This document shows positions 18,916 to 27,897 of a DNA stretch of 64,000 nt, piece after piece (the stretch's first letter is position 1; each line of letters begins with the position of its first letter). The position numbers and the translations under genes were made by a program. Origin of the DNA: Oscillospiraceae bacterium (GTDB taxonomy: Bacteria > Bacillota > Clostridia > Oscillospirales > Oscillospiraceae). The DNA is taken from positions 28,618 to 92,617 of the forward strand of contig WQXY01000004.1 in NCBI GenBank assembly GCA_009781515.1. Direction: 5' to 3'. The notes under the pieces were generated by a model, which was given only the letters and a program-made list of their open reading frames with translations, had not been told where the DNA came from and did not search any database.

Positions 18916-20093
18916 AGCACAATCGGCGAGTGCGTCCATTCCCCACCGCCCGTGCGGTTCTCTGCCTTGTCATATGCAAGTGCATAAAAATCAGTCGCAG
19001 CGGCCTCCAAGTTAAATAACCTCACAGCCTGCTTGTTTTGTTTATAAACAGACGCAGGCTTTGTTATTATCGGAAGATTTGTCTTTTTTCTCGCTTTTTT
19101 CAGTATTTCCGTACCCCTTTGGTTCATCGCAAGCAGCCTTATGTATGGCGGCGGGTTTTTTATATCTTCATTTTTTATACCGAGCACAGAATTCATCAGC
19201 ATACGCCTTATTCTTGACATGGCAAATCTTTTTGTTTTTATACTTTGAGTTATCAAGCTCACCGTAGGCAGCGTTTTTGCATATCGCAGGAAACGGCGGT
19301 CAAGCCCGTCTGCTCCGCCGGGTATTTGCGAAAAATCTTCTACTCCTCGCAAGCGCGAGAGTATCCCCTGCTCTGCATTTTTTATTGATACCGGTCCAAA
19401 GCCGCGCAAACTCTCCTCCATGCAGACTGCCACCGCTGCTCCCGGCATCTGCGTTATTGGTATATTCCCTTGCAAAAATGCTTTTCTGAGTGCACTTGCC
19501 GAATAACCTATGTCACTGTCATGCTCCCCGCCTGTACGAAAAACTGTTATCGGCTTCATTTTTGAGTTAAGCTCATCAAGTGCTTTGATGTATTCGATTG
19601 CAAGAGTATTATTAGGCGTTTGGAAAATACTTGCTTTTTCCCCGAGCAGAGCGTCTGCCGCCTGCTGCTGTGCCGCCGCATAGGATATCCCCGTTGACAA
19701 GCCGTCTTTTATGTATATTTGTGCCTCATCACTGCTTATAACCTGCGCCGCTGTTTTTAGGCAATCTATACTCCCCTGTTCACTGCCAAACGAAAGATAG
19801 TCACATACTCCAAGGCTGTCAAGCAGATACACTCCCGCTTTGGCAAAGCCTCCCGCCGAGAGCAGAGCATAAGGGGTCGGCAGTTCTATAACAACATCTG
19901 CTCCACACAAAACTGCCATTTTTGCACGGCTGTGCTTGTTAAACACGGCAAAATCGCCGCGTTGCACAAAGTTGCCGCTCATAACGCAGATTATAAAAGC
20001 ATCACCGCCTACGGCTGCTTTTGTTTTTTCGATATGTCCCGCATGTCCGAGATGAAAAGGGTTATATTCACAAATTATCCCAACAGTTTTCAT
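18912..20093 (-). CDS. tmcAL: tRNA(Met) cytidine acetate ligase (TmcAL)
   Basis: The family uses acetate and ATP to form N4-acetylcytidine at the wobble position of elongator tRNA-Met. The N-terminal nucleotidyltransferase fold shows GIICEYNPFHLGHAGHI (HIGH-like), VMSGNFVQRGD, and CGADVVIELPTPYAL, then GSEQG and FQTPNNTLAIEYIKAL. The 393-residue length is typical. It is transcribed divergently from ackA; this adjacency is suggestive because both genes handle acetate. GGAGGGAG lies 11 bases before the start. Confidence 0.93.
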   Translation of the reverse strand: MKTVGIICEYNPFHLGHAGHIEKTKAAVGGDAFIICVMSGNFVQRGDFAVFNKHSRAKMAVLCGADVVIELPTPYALLSAGGFAKAGVYLLDSLGVCDYLSFGSEQGSIDCLKTAAQVISSDEAQIYIKDGLSTGISYAAAQQQAADALLGEKASIFQTPNNTLAIEYIKALDELNSKMKPITVFRTGGEHDSDIGYSASALRKAFLQGNIPITQMPGAAVAVCMEESLRGFGPVSIKNAEQGILSRLRGVEDFSQIPGGADGLDRRFLRYAKTLPTVSLITQSIKTKRFAMSRIRRMLMNSVLGIKNEDIKNPPPYIRLLAMNQRGTEILKKARKKTNLPIITKPASVYKQNKQAVRLFNLEAAATDFYALAYDKAENRTGGGEWTHSPIVL

Positions 20094-20121
20094 AGTTGCT
20101 ATTACTCCCTCCTTTTATCTC

Positions 20122-20150
20122 TTGTAAATTCTTCTGTTATATATTACAAT
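20122..20150 (+). promoter_or_regulatory. Putative sigma-A promoter of ackA-mutS2
   Basis: TTGTAA (20122-20127) and TACAAT (20145-20150) are spaced 17 bases, about 44 bases before the ackA start. The divergent gap to tmcAL is about 100 bases. Confidence 0.6.
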
Positions 20151-20193
20151 GATTTTACAAAAAATAAAAAATGTTTTCAAGGGGTATGTTTTA

Positions 20194-21429
20194 ATGAATG
20201 TATTAGTTATCAATGCAGGCAGTTCTTCCCTCAAATATCAGCTTTTCAATATGCAGACAGAAACGATTTTGGCAAAGGGCAACTGCGACAGGATTGGAAT
20301 TGACGGTCATCTCAAGCATAAGCCTTCAAACGGCAAAAATGCTTTTGACAGTGACATTCCCCTGCCGACTCATGCCGAGGCTATCGCCGCTGTTATTGAA
20401 AAGCTTACTTCTGATGATTACGGCGTTATAAGCAGCCTTTCGGAAATAAATGCAGTCGGTCATCGTGCTGTTCACGGCGGGCGTAAGTTTTTCGGCAGCG
20501 CTCTCATTGATGACGAGGTTATTGATATTCTTGAAGATTGTATAAGGCTTGCTCCTTTGCATATTCCTGCAAACCTTATGGGTATACGTGCTTGTCAAAA
20601 GGCAATGCCAAACGTTCCGCAGGTTGCCGTGTTTGACACCGCTTTTCACCACACTATTCCCGAACATGCATATATTTATCCCATTCCATACAAATACTAT
20701 GAAAATAACGATATACGCCGCTACGGCTTTCACGGAACTTCGCACCGCTTTGTTTCGGCAATCGCAATAGAACATTTGGGTCTTGAAGGTAAAAATTCCA
20801 AAATCATCACATGCCACCTCGGTAACGGTTCATCACTTGCGGCAGTTCTTGACGGCAAGAGCATTGATACTACCATGGGTGTCACTCCGCTTGAAGGTAT
20901 ACCAATGGGTACACGCTGCGGCAGTGTTGACCCGTCACTCATTGATGTAATTTCATCAATTGAGGGCACTTCTATCAAAGAGACAATGGATATACTCAAT
21001 AAAAAATCCGGCGTTCTCGGCATTAACGGCAAGTCTTCCGATTTCAGAGACATTGAGCTTGCGGCAGGGGCCGATGCCGACACAGGATTTGTTGACAGTT
21101 CCGCCACCCCCGATAAACTTGCAAAGCTTTCTCTTGATGTGTTTTGCTATCAGGTAGCTAAGTTTATCGGCTCATATGTTGTTTCTCTCGGCGGGCTTGA
21201 TGTGCTTATATTCACAGCCGGTATCGGCGAGAATTCCCCCTATGTCCGCAGAGAGGTATGCTCTTTGCTCGAGGGCATCGGGGTTTATATTGACGAACAG
21301 AAAAATGCAACCAGAGCGGGCAGTCTTCTTGACGTGACAAAGGACGGTTCAAAAGTAAAAGTCTTGGTCATTCCGACAAATGAAGAACTTGTTATCGCAC
21401 GCGACACAATGGAGCTTATCAGCAAATAA
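20194..21429 (+). CDS. ackA: Acetate kinase
   Basis: It interconverts acetyl phosphate plus ADP and acetate plus ATP, the ATP-yielding end of acetogenic fermentation. The ASKHA-fold motifs are NAGSSSLKYQL (N-terminus), HRAVHGG, VFDTAFHHTIP, TCHLGNGSS and the C-terminal FTAGIGENSP. The ORF opens at 20149, but the family N-terminus begins at MNVLVINAGSS, giving 411 residues with AAGGGG upstream. No pta gene is in the window. It is followed 4 bases later by mutS2. Confidence 0.97.
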   Translation: MNVLVINAGSSSLKYQLFNMQTETILAKGNCDRIGIDGHLKHKPSNGKNAFDSDIPLPTHAEAIAAVIEKLTSDDYGVISSLSEINAVGHRAVHGGRKFFGSALIDDEVIDILEDCIRLAPLHIPANLMGIRACQKAMPNVPQVAVFDTAFHHTIPEHAYIYPIPYKYYENNDIRRYGFHGTSHRFVSAIAIEHLGLEGKNSKIITCHLGNGSSLAAVLDGKSIDTTMGVTPLEGIPMGTRCGSVDPSLIDVISSIEGTSIKETMDILNKKSGVLGINGKSSDFRDIELAAGADADTGFVDSSATPDKLAKLSLDVFCYQVAKFIGSYVVSLGGLDVLIFTAGIGENSPYVRREVCSLLEGIGVYIDEQKNATRAGSLLDVTKDGSKVKVLVIPTNEELVIARDTMELISK

Positions 21430-21433
21430 AATC

Positions 21434-23812
21434 ATGACACTATTTGAAAAATCACTTAAAATCTTAGAGCTTCCCGAAATATTAGACCTTCTCTCAGCCG
21501 AGGCTGTCAGCGAGGGTGCAAAGGACGCAGCATCAAAGCTGCGTCCATGTATTGATATTAAAGAAGTCCTGACGTTGCAAAACGAAACAACTGCCGCCAA
21601 GGATATGATGGTGCTCAGAAAAAGCCCGCCGTTTTCGGGTGTGCAGGATATATGTGCATGTGTAAAGCGCGCGGATATGGGCGGAGCTCTGAACACACGC
21701 GAGCTTCTTCTAATAGCACAGTTATTAAGGGCGTCCTCTGCGTCGATTTCGTATTTTACGAATGATAAAAAAAGCGAGACCACGGCTATTGATTATCTTT
21801 TCAGCGCACTTCGTTCAAATAAATTTCTTGAAAACAAAATTACGACCTCAATAATATCCGAGGAAGAAATATCAGACCATGCAAGCAGTGAGCTCGGTGA
21901 TATCCGCCGGCATATCCGCATCCAAAACGACAAGGTTCGTCAAGTGCTAAACAAGATTATAACATCGACGACATATTCCAAGGTATTGCAAGAGCCGATT
22001 ATTACAATAAGAAACGACAGGTTCGTAGTGCCCGTAAAGGCTGAGCACAAAGGCAGCTTGGAGGGGCTTGTTCATGATATATCATCGTCAGGAGCAACGC
22101 AGTTTATTGAGCCAATGAGTGTTGTCAATATTAATAACCGGCTTCGCGAGCTTGCGGCGCAGGAAAAACAAGAGATAGAACGTATTTTAATGGAACTGTC
22201 TGCCGATGTCGCAAGCAGCGGCGAGAGTATTATCAGTGACTATAAAATACTCATAAAGCTTGATTTTATTTTTTCAAAGGCTAAGCTCTCATACAAGATG
22301 GACGCGATAGAGCCTGAGATATCCGAAGATATGCAGGTAAATCTGATAAATGCACGGCACCCCCTGCTTCCTGCAAATGAAGCAGTACCTGTTGATATAA
22401 AACTTGGCGGTGAGTTTGACACACTTGTTATTACAGGTCCAAACACGGGAGGAAAGACTGTAACACTTAAAACTTTAGGTTTACTTTGTGCTATGACTGC
22501 GTGCGGGCTGCATATTCCCGCACTTCACGGTAGTTTCGTACCCGTTTTCAGCTCCATTCTCGCCGATATCGGCGATGAGCAGTCTATTGAGCAGTCGCTG
22601 TCAACCTTTTCGTCACATATGACAAATATAATCAGTATTCTCGATATCTGCAAAGGAGACTGTCTTCTCTTATTTGACGAGCTCGGCGCCGGAACAGACC
22701 CTGTCGAGGGGGCGGCTCTTGCTATTTCAATAATAGAATATGCACGGAAAACAAAGGCTCTTTTGGCAGCAACCACACACTATGCCGAGCTTAAAAGCTA
22801 TGCTCTCACATCTAAGGGTGTAATGAATGCTTCTTGTGAATTTGATGTAGAAACACTAAAACCCACATATAAGCTCATTATCGGTATTCCGGGCAAGTCA
22901 AACGCTTTTGCTATCTCGAAGCGTCTCGGTTTGCCGGATAAGATAATTGATGACGCCAAAGCCCGTGTCAGCACAGAAAATATTGCGTTTGAAGATGCAA
23001 TTGTCGGTCTTGAGCAAACAAGGCTTACGCTCGAAAGCGACAGAAATATTGCAAATAAGCTTCTCAAGGAAGCAAACGAAGATAAGCAAAAAGCCGAGGA
23101 GCTTAAGTCCAAACTCAGCCATGAGCGTGACAGGCATGTCAGCGCCGCAAAGCGTGAAGCCGCCGCAATCCTCAAAGACGCACGCAAGACCGCTCAAGTG
23201 GTTATAGACGAAATAAACGAGATAAAACGAAAATCAACCGACAAATCAAGCAGTTATGACTTTAATGATGACAAAGCCGATATCCTGCGCAGGTTAAATG
23301 AGGCTGAAAACTCACTTGATACACCCGAGTTGAAAAAGCCTGCTGCTCCCCCGTCAAGGGCTGTTGTTCCCGGTGACAGGGTACTGTTAAACTCAATCGG
23401 CACTCAGGCTGATGTAATATCTGTCAGCACCGACGGCACGTTATTTCTGCAGGCGGGCATTATGAAGATAACTGCAGATGTCAAAGAGGTCACACTTGTA
23501 GAGAGCAAAGATGAAATAAATAACAAAAAGCAGGTGGCAAAATCCTCGGCAAAGCTTCGCACGGAAACAATAAGACCGGAGCTTGACCTGCGGGGTATGA
23601 ATGTTGAAGAAGCTCTTCCAATTATGGAGCAATTTATTGACAATGCAAAAATGGCAAAACTAATCAATGTAACAATCATTCACGGCAAAGGTACGGGCGT
23701 TCTTCGCAAGGCTGTGCATAAAAGCTTAAAGCAGGACAATCATGGTATTAAGTCATTTCGGCTCGGTGTATTCGGCGAGGGCGAAACCGGCGTTACTATT
23801 GTGGAATTGTAG
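21434..23812 (+). CDS. mutS2: MutS2 ATPase/Smr endonuclease
   Basis: MutS2 is a MutS-family ATPase implicated in suppressing recombination and, in Bacillus, in sensing collided ribosomes. The 792-residue protein begins at MTLFEKSLKILEL; the ORF extends 18 codons into ackA without reason. The core and clamp are followed by Walker A (GPNTGGKTVTLK), the signature region and Walker B (LLLFDELGAGTDP) and TTHYAELKSYA. A long coiled coil (about residues 500-620) leads to a C-terminal Smr domain with LDLRGM and HGKGTGVLR, the nuclease motifs. It is probably coupled to ackA. RqcH, a second ribosome quality-control factor, is encoded about 5 kb away. Confidence 0.96.
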   Translation: MTLFEKSLKILELPEILDLLSAEAVSEGAKDAASKLRPCIDIKEVLTLQNETTAAKDMMVLRKSPPFSGVQDICACVKRADMGGALNTRELLLIAQLLRASSASISYFTNDKKSETTAIDYLFSALRSNKFLENKITTSIISEEEISDHASSELGDIRRHIRIQNDKVRQVLNKIITSTTYSKVLQEPIITIRNDRFVVPVKAEHKGSLEGLVHDISSSGATQFIEPMSVVNINNRLRELAAQEKQEIERILMELSADVASSGESIISDYKILIKLDFIFSKAKLSYKMDAIEPEISEDMQVNLINARHPLLPANEAVPVDIKLGGEFDTLVITGPNTGGKTVTLKTLGLLCAMTACGLHIPALHGSFVPVFSSILADIGDEQSIEQSLSTFSSHMTNIISILDICKGDCLLLFDELGAGTDPVEGAALAISIIEYARKTKALLAATTHYAELKSYALTSKGVMNASCEFDVETLKPTYKLIIGIPGKSNAFAISKRLGLPDKIIDDAKARVSTENIAFEDAIVGLEQTRLTLESDRNIANKLLKEANEDKQKAEELKSKLSHERDRHVSAAKREAAAILKDARKTAQVVIDEINEIKRKSTDKSSSYDFNDDKADILRRLNEAENSLDTPELKKPAAPPSRAVVPGDRVLLNSIGTQADVISVSTDGTLFLQAGIMKITADVKEVTLVESKDEINNKKQVAKSSAKLRTETIRPELDLRGMNVEEALPIMEQFIDNAKMAKLINVTIIHGKGTGVLRKAVHKSLKQDNHGIKSFRLGVFGEGETGVTIVEL

Positions 23813-23831
23813 ATTTTCCTTGAGAATTCCC

Positions 23832-23860
23832 TTGACTTTCACTTGGCGCAGTGCTAAAAT
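23832..23860 (+). promoter_or_regulatory. Sigma-A promoter of rplU operon
   Basis: TTGACT (23832-23837) and TAAAAT (23855-23860) with 17-base spacing start a 90-base leader ahead of rplU. Confidence 0.8.
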
Positions 23861-23950
23861 ACTCAAGCCGCCTGAAACGGGCTTTTCAAGTGTTCATTTA
23901 TGAACCGCCCCCACCAGCGAGTCTTACAGTAAGTTTGAGGTAAAAACAAC
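23861..23950 (+). ncRNA. Probable L21 leader (ribosomal protein autoregulatory element)
   Basis: The 90-base leader folds into several local hairpins: AAGCC/GGCTT, GTTCA/TGAAC and CTTAC/GTAAG. Its position between a promoter and rplU matches the L21 leader known from Firmicutes, where ribosomal protein binding is thought to repress the operon. I matched position and structure, not a covariance model. Confidence 0.55.
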
Positions 23951-24307
23951 ATGACACATGCAATTTTTGAAACCGGCGGAAAGCAGTACAGAGTCAAAGA
24001 GGGCGACGAGATTTTCATCGAAAAGCTCGAAGCCGAAGACGGCGAAAAAGTCAAGTTTGACAATGTTCTTGCAGTCTTAAAAGAAGACGACCAAAAGTTT
24101 GGCGTTCCCTACATCAAGGGAGCCACAGTCACAGCAAGCGTAGTCAAAAGCGGCAAAGCCAAGAAAATCATCGTTTACAAAATGCATGCCAAAAAGGGCT
24201 ACCGCAGAAAGCAAGGACACAGACAGCCTTACACGAAAGTAAAAATCGACAAAATTACGCTTAAAGCCACAAAGAGCAAAGATGAGGTGAATAACGATGG
24301 CACATAA
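23951..24307 (+). CDS. rplU: 50S ribosomal protein L21
   Basis: This is a 23S rRNA-binding protein of the large subunit. The family start [13 protein letters not shown], the internal GATVTASVV and the C-terminal rRNA-binding region [19 protein letters not shown] are present. It has 118 residues including a slightly extended tail ([13 protein letters not shown]). The last 11 bases overlap rpmA, so the two are translationally coupled. Confidence 0.98.
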   Translation: MTHAIFETGGKQYRVKEGDEIFIEKLEAEDGEKVKFDNVLAVLKEDDQKFGVPYIKGATVTASVVKSGKAKKIIVYKMHAKKGYRRKQGHRQPYTKVKIDKITLKATKSKDEVNNDGT

Positions 24308-24560
24308 AAAAGGAGTAGGTTCAACAAAGAACGGTCGCGACAGCAAGTCCAAACGTCTCGGAGCAAAACGCTCTGACGGTCAGCTTGTTTTAGCAGGTAA
24401 CATACTTGTACGCCAACGCGGCACAAAAATACACCCCGGTGTTAATGTAAGCAAAGGCAGCGACGACACACTTTATGCCACAAAAAGCGGCAGAGTCAGA
24501 TATGAGCCTTTCGGTCGTGACCGCAAATGCGTATCTGTATATGAGGAGGCAAATGTCTGA
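24297..24560 (+). CDS. rpmA: 50S ribosomal protein L27, short N-terminus
   Basis: L27 lies near the peptidyl transferase centre and its N-terminus reaches the tRNA. The protein starts [20 protein letters not shown] and has the family motifs IVR-like [13 protein letters not shown] and VGRGxD-like [10 protein letters not shown]. Many Firmicutes carry an N-terminal extension on L27 that the protease Prp removes, with prp between rplU and rpmA. Here there is neither extension nor prp. It overlaps both rplU and the following degV-like gene (TGATG). Confidence 0.97.
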   Translation: MAHKKGVGSTKNGRDSKSKRLGAKRSDGQLVLAGNILVRQRGTKIHPGVNVSKGSDDTLYATKSGRVRYEPFGRDRKCVSVYEEANV

Positions 24561-25405
24561 TGCGAGTTAGGATTTCATCTGACAGCACATGCGACCTCCC
24601 CGCCGATATTATCGAAAAGTACAATATCGGCATTGCTCCGCTTTATATTATCAAAGATGAAAAGCAGTATAAGGACAGGCTTGAAATCAATGTCAGTGAT
24701 ATTTTTGAATATGTTGACAGCGGTAAGGGTATGACACGCTCAAACGCAATTAACATTTCGGAATATCAAGAATACTTTGCGCAGTGGACAAAAGGCTATG
24801 ATGCCTTAATTCATATCAATATCAGCGGTATTCTTTCTGCCTGCAACCAAAGTGCTCAAATTGCCGCAGAGGATTTTGACAATGTTTATGTTGTTGACTC
24901 TGCAAATCTTTCTACAGGAAGCGGTCATGTCGTGCTTAATGCCGCCATTATGGCAAGCGACGGTATGTCTGCCGAAAAAATAATCGAAGAACTAAACAAG
25001 ATTATTCCAAAGGTCGAAGCAAGCTTTGTTATCGGCACTTTGAAGTATCTGCATCTCGGCGGCCGCTGCTCCAGTTTGCAAGCTCTCGGCGCCAACCTGT
25101 TAAAGCTCAATCCCTGCATTGGTGTAATCGACGGTAAAATGGAAGTCACAAAAAAATACCGCGGTGCATTTGATAAAATCATAATGCAATATGTTGATGA
25201 CAGGCTTCTCGGACGCAGCGACATTGATTACAAGCGCATTTTTGTAACATACCCTCCCTCCATGTCAAAGGAGCTGATAGATAAAATCGTTGAAAAGATA
25301 AAATCCGTCAGCACTTTTGAAGAAATAATCTGCTGCGACGCAGGGTGTGTTATTTCCAACCACTGCGGTCCGATTTGCGTAGGTATACTATTTTTAAGAA
25401 AATAA
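24560..25405 (+). CDS. DegV family fatty-acid-binding protein
   Basis: DegV proteins bind a fatty acid in a two-domain fold and can serve as FakB subunits handing fatty acids to the kinase FakA. The N-terminal SSDSTCDLP and the central segments GMTRSNAI, INISGILSACNQSAQIA, VVDSANLSTGSG and LKYLHLGGRCS are family signatures. The 281-residue length is normal. Its ATG overlaps the rpmA stop. The ribosomal operon partner is unusual but gives no functional clue, and no fakA is in view. Confidence 0.92.
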   Translation: MRVRISSDSTCDLPADIIEKYNIGIAPLYIIKDEKQYKDRLEINVSDIFEYVDSGKGMTRSNAINISEYQEYFAQWTKGYDALIHINISGILSACNQSAQIAAEDFDNVYVVDSANLSTGSGHVVLNAAIMASDGMSAEKIIEELNKIIPKVEASFVIGTLKYLHLGGRCSSLQALGANLLKLNPCIGVIDGKMEVTKKYRGAFDKIIMQYVDDRLLGRSDIDYKRIFVTYPPSMSKELIDKIVEKIKSVSTFEEIICCDAGCVISNHCGPICVGILFLRK

Positions 25406-25419
25406 TATCATATCAAAAC

Positions 25420-25444
25420 AAAAACCCCCGTCAGGGGGTTTTTT
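25420..25444. terminator. Intrinsic terminator between degV-like gene and ptsH
   Basis: AAAAACCCCC-GTCA-GGGGGTTTTTT is a strong GC stem with A and T tracts on both sides. It lies between convergent genes and can act in both directions. Confidence 0.9.
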
Positions 25445-25457
25445 GCTGTTTATTTGC

Positions 25458-25721
25458 TTATTCTTCGAAATCAGAGTTTATCAGCTCGCATAATGTATCG
25501 ACTGCTTCAACCTCATCAGGACCGTCAGCTATGATGCTGATTGTAGCACCTTGAGCAACTCCGAGAGAGAGAACCCCGAGCAGGCTCTTTGCATTAACTC
25601 TGCGTTCATCTTTTTCAATCCAAATACTGCTCCTGTACTCGTTGGCTTTTTGAATGAGAAATGTGGCGGGTCTGGCGTGAAGACCAACCTGCTTCATAAT
25701 TGTAGCCTTTTTTTCGTACAT
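25458..25721 (-). CDS. ptsH: HPr phosphocarrier protein
   Basis: HPr carries phosphate from enzyme I to sugar-specific PTS components, and in Gram-positives its Ser46-phosphorylated form mediates catabolite repression. The catalytic His is in GLHARPATFLIQKAN and the regulatory Ser in NAKSLLGVLSLGV. Because the catalytic His is present, this is HPr rather than Crh. It has 87 residues. No ptsI is adjacent. AGGAGGAA lies before the ATG, and a separate promoter supports monocistronic expression. Confidence 0.93.
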   Translation of the reverse strand: MYEKKATIMKQVGLHARPATFLIQKANEYRSSIWIEKDERRVNAKSLLGVLSLGVAQGATISIIADGPDEVEAVDTLCELINSDFEE

Positions 25722-25763
25722 CTATTTAATTCCTCCTGTGAATATATTGCTTGTTATGTATAT

Positions 25764-25792
25764 AATCTATCAAATACTCACCATAACGTCAA
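25764..25792 (-). promoter_or_regulatory. Putative promoter of ptsH
   Basis: On the minus strand TTGACG and TAGATT are separated by 17 bases, about 43 bases upstream of the ptsH start and just after the recO stop. Confidence 0.6.
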
Positions 25793-25800
25793 GCATTGTT

Positions 25801-26478
25801 TTACAGTCTTTTGTAATAATCCAAGGTTTTGAAGGCTCTGTCGAGATGTGTGAGCAGGTAGTGCTCTGCCGTCACAGACAGTTCCTTTTGTGTTTTTTCA
25901 TCTATTTTGAACGAAAACAGCTTTTTTGCATCACAGCTTATGATGTACCTCGCAACACCAAGTGCAGCGGCGGTCAGCTTTAAGGTTCCCTCTTCACCTG
26001 TTACTTCTCTGAGGTCTTTGAGTTCTTCAAGGACAGGCTCAAAGCCCGAAATTGTCATAAGCCGAAGCTCAAATGCAAGCTTAATCTGCTCAGGGGTTTT
26101 AAGCTTTTCACTGAGTGCATAAAGGGTATTGAGGCACAACGGCAGAAGTTGTGTGTTTAAGCTGTCCTCGTCTGATATAGCCTCTGTCAGCTCTGCAATG
26201 TATGAACCGAGCGAGAGCAGCTTAAGGTCATCTCGAAGACCGAGAAACTGTTCGATTGGTTGAGCTTCGGTCAGTGTCCACCTGTCTTTTCGCTGCGATA
26301 TTGTCATATGTGAAAAAACAAGCAGGCCTGTAGACGCGGCGAGCTTGCTGTTTTTACGGTACGCACCATGTGCCGACACTGTGACCTTGCCCTCATCGGC
26401 AGTCAGCACTGTCAGTATTTTGCTTGAGTCCTTGTATGTCACCTCACGCAGTACAATTCCCGTTGTATTAACAAACAT
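25801..26478 (-). CDS. recO: DNA repair protein RecO
   Basis: RecO anneals single strands and helps RecR load RecA in the RecFOR pathway. The N-terminal OB-fold is recognisable (TTGIVLREVTYKDSSKILTVLTADEGKVTVSAHGAYR), followed by the helical region containing GSYIAELTEAISDED. The cysteine pairs that form a zinc site in the C-terminal half of many RecO proteins are absent; the equivalent stretch reads GFEPVLEELKDLREVTGEEG. The start overlaps the era stop (TAATG). It is the last gene of the mrnC-to-recO series. Confidence 0.92.
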   Translation of the reverse strand: MFVNTTGIVLREVTYKDSSKILTVLTADEGKVTVSAHGAYRKNSKLAASTGLLVFSHMTISQRKDRWTLTEAQPIEQFLGLRDDLKLLSLGSYIAELTEAISDEDSLNTQLLPLCLNTLYALSEKLKTPEQIKLAFELRLMTISGFEPVLEELKDLREVTGEEGTLKLTAAALGVARYIISCDAKKLFSFKIDEKTQKELSVTAEHYLLTHLDRAFKTLDYYKRL

Positions 26479-27374
26479 TATTCCACATACCCAAAGTTTC
26501 TTATCATTGTATTACTGTCGCGCCAGTTTTCTTTCACCTTAACCCATGTTTGCAGGAAAACCCTTGCACCCATAAAGCGTTCGATATCTTCTCTTGCAAA
26601 TTTGCCGATTTTTTTGAGCATAGCACCATTTTTCCCGATAATCATACCCTTATGACTTTGCTTGTCACAAAAAATCGTAGCATCTATATCTATGACAGGA
26701 TTGTCTTCATCACCTCGCTCGGAAAACTTGGTTATCTCTACGGCTGTCCCGTGAGGTATTTCCTTGTCGAGACATATAAGAAGCTTTTCGCGGATAATCT
26801 CTGCAATTATGTGCTTTTCGGGCTGATCTGTACTCATACCGTCGGGAAATAGTTGCGGTCCTGCCTTTGCATGTTTGGATATTACTTCAAGAAGCCTGTC
26901 TGTACCCTCGCCTTTTTTTGCGGACATCGGTATTATTGCATCAAAATTATAGCGCTCTGAATATCTTTCAATTATAGGCAGGGTCGCGTCATATCTGACT
27001 GTATCTATTTTGTTGATAACGAGTATTGCCGGCACGCCTGCCGCCTTTATATACTCCAAGAGCAATTCTTCTTGTGTTCCGATGTTGTCCACAGGTTCTA
27101 TCATTAAAACAACTGCGTCCACATCAACGATGCTCTTTTTTACCACTCCCACCATATAGTCGCCAAGGCGTGTTTTTGCCTTATGAAACCCCGGGGTGTC
27201 AAGCAAAACAATCTGGGTATCGCTCTGAGCGAAAACACCAAATATCCTGCTTCGTGTTGTTTGAGGTTTTGGTGATACGATAGCAACATGGTCCCCTGTC
27301 AGTTTATTGGTAAGGGTTGATTTGCCGACATTCGGCCTGCCTGCTATGGTTATCATTGCTGTTTTTGTAATCAT
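26478..27374 (-). CDS. era: GTPase Era
   Basis: Era binds 16S rRNA and assists small-subunit maturation. The GTPase motifs are GRPNVGKSTLTN (G1), DTPGFHKAK (G3) and NKIDT (G4), in the first 180 residues. The C-terminal KH domain contains the GKNGAMLKKIG loop. The 298-residue length is typical. It is 10 bases downstream of ybeY and overlaps recO, an arrangement conserved in Firmicutes; the dgkA and cdd genes often found between ybeY and era are absent. Confidence 0.98.
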   Translation of the reverse strand: MITKTAMITIAGRPNVGKSTLTNKLTGDHVAIVSPKPQTTRSRIFGVFAQSDTQIVLLDTPGFHKAKTRLGDYMVGVVKKSIVDVDAVVLMIEPVDNIGTQEELLLEYIKAAGVPAILVINKIDTVRYDATLPIIERYSERYNFDAIIPMSAKKGEGTDRLLEVISKHAKAGPQLFPDGMSTDQPEKHIIAEIIREKLLICLDKEIPHGTAVEITKFSERGDEDNPVIDIDATIFCDKQSHKGMIIGKNGAMLKKIGKFAREDIERFMGARVFLQTWVKVKENWRDSNTMIRNFGYVE

Positions 27375-27384
27375 TTCATTTTTC

Positions 27385-27897
27385 CTAAGACTTAAAATAT
27401 CCCATGAGTTCTATGAGTGCAACCTCTTTTTCTTCCATAATTTTTTCATTTTCTTCATTATTGTGGTCATAGCCGAGCAGGTGCAGGGCTGAGTGTATAA
27501 TCATTCGTACGCTCTCATGGTCGATACTGTGCTCGTAAAAGCGTGCCTGCCGCCTAATGGTTGCCATGGATATAATTATATCACCAAGCGGTACTGTTTG
27601 TGTGTCCATATCAATATCTATGTCGGTTACTCCTCGCCAGCCTGCCTCCTTAAAGGTTTGCATAGGAAATGACAGTACATCGGTGGCTTTGTTTATCCCT
27701 CTGTATTTGCTGTTGTAGGTCTTTATCCCGTCATCGTCCGTGATTAATATGTTGACAACACAGGGCATGTCAACATACTCCGTCTTTATGGTCATCAGGA
27801 CAGCCTGCTTCATAAGACTTCTTTGTGCTGTCCCCACAGAAGCACCGCCTAAACATTTTGTGGTTATATTATGTTTTAATTTCGCTTCTTCGCTCAA
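27385..27897 (-). CDS. ybeY: Endoribonuclease YbeY
   Basis: YbeY is a zinc-dependent ribonuclease needed for 16S rRNA 3'-end maturation and ribosome quality control. The signature HSALHLLGYDH supplies the three zinc-binding histidines, preceded by KATDVLSFPM and LGDIIIS. The 170-residue length is normal. It overlaps phoH by 4 bases (ATGA), giving translational coupling. Confidence 0.96.
   Translation of the reverse strand: MSEEAKLKHNITTKCLGGASVGTAQRSLMKQAVLMTIKTEYVDMPCVVNILITDDDGIKTYNSKYRGINKATDVLSFPMQTFKEAGWRGVTDIDIDMDTQTVPLGDIIISMATIRRQARFYEHSIDHESVRMIIHSALHLLGYDHNNEENEKIMEEKEVALIELMGYFKS

Noticed and set aside
20149-20193. Upstream extension of acetate kinase (MILQKIKNVFKGYVL)
   Set aside because: It overlaps the predicted -10 and leader; family homology begins at MNVLVINAGSS with a ribosome site.
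25458-25721. Possibility that the HPr-like protein is Crh
   Set aside because: The catalytic histidine of HPr (GLHARPA) is present, which Crh lacks.
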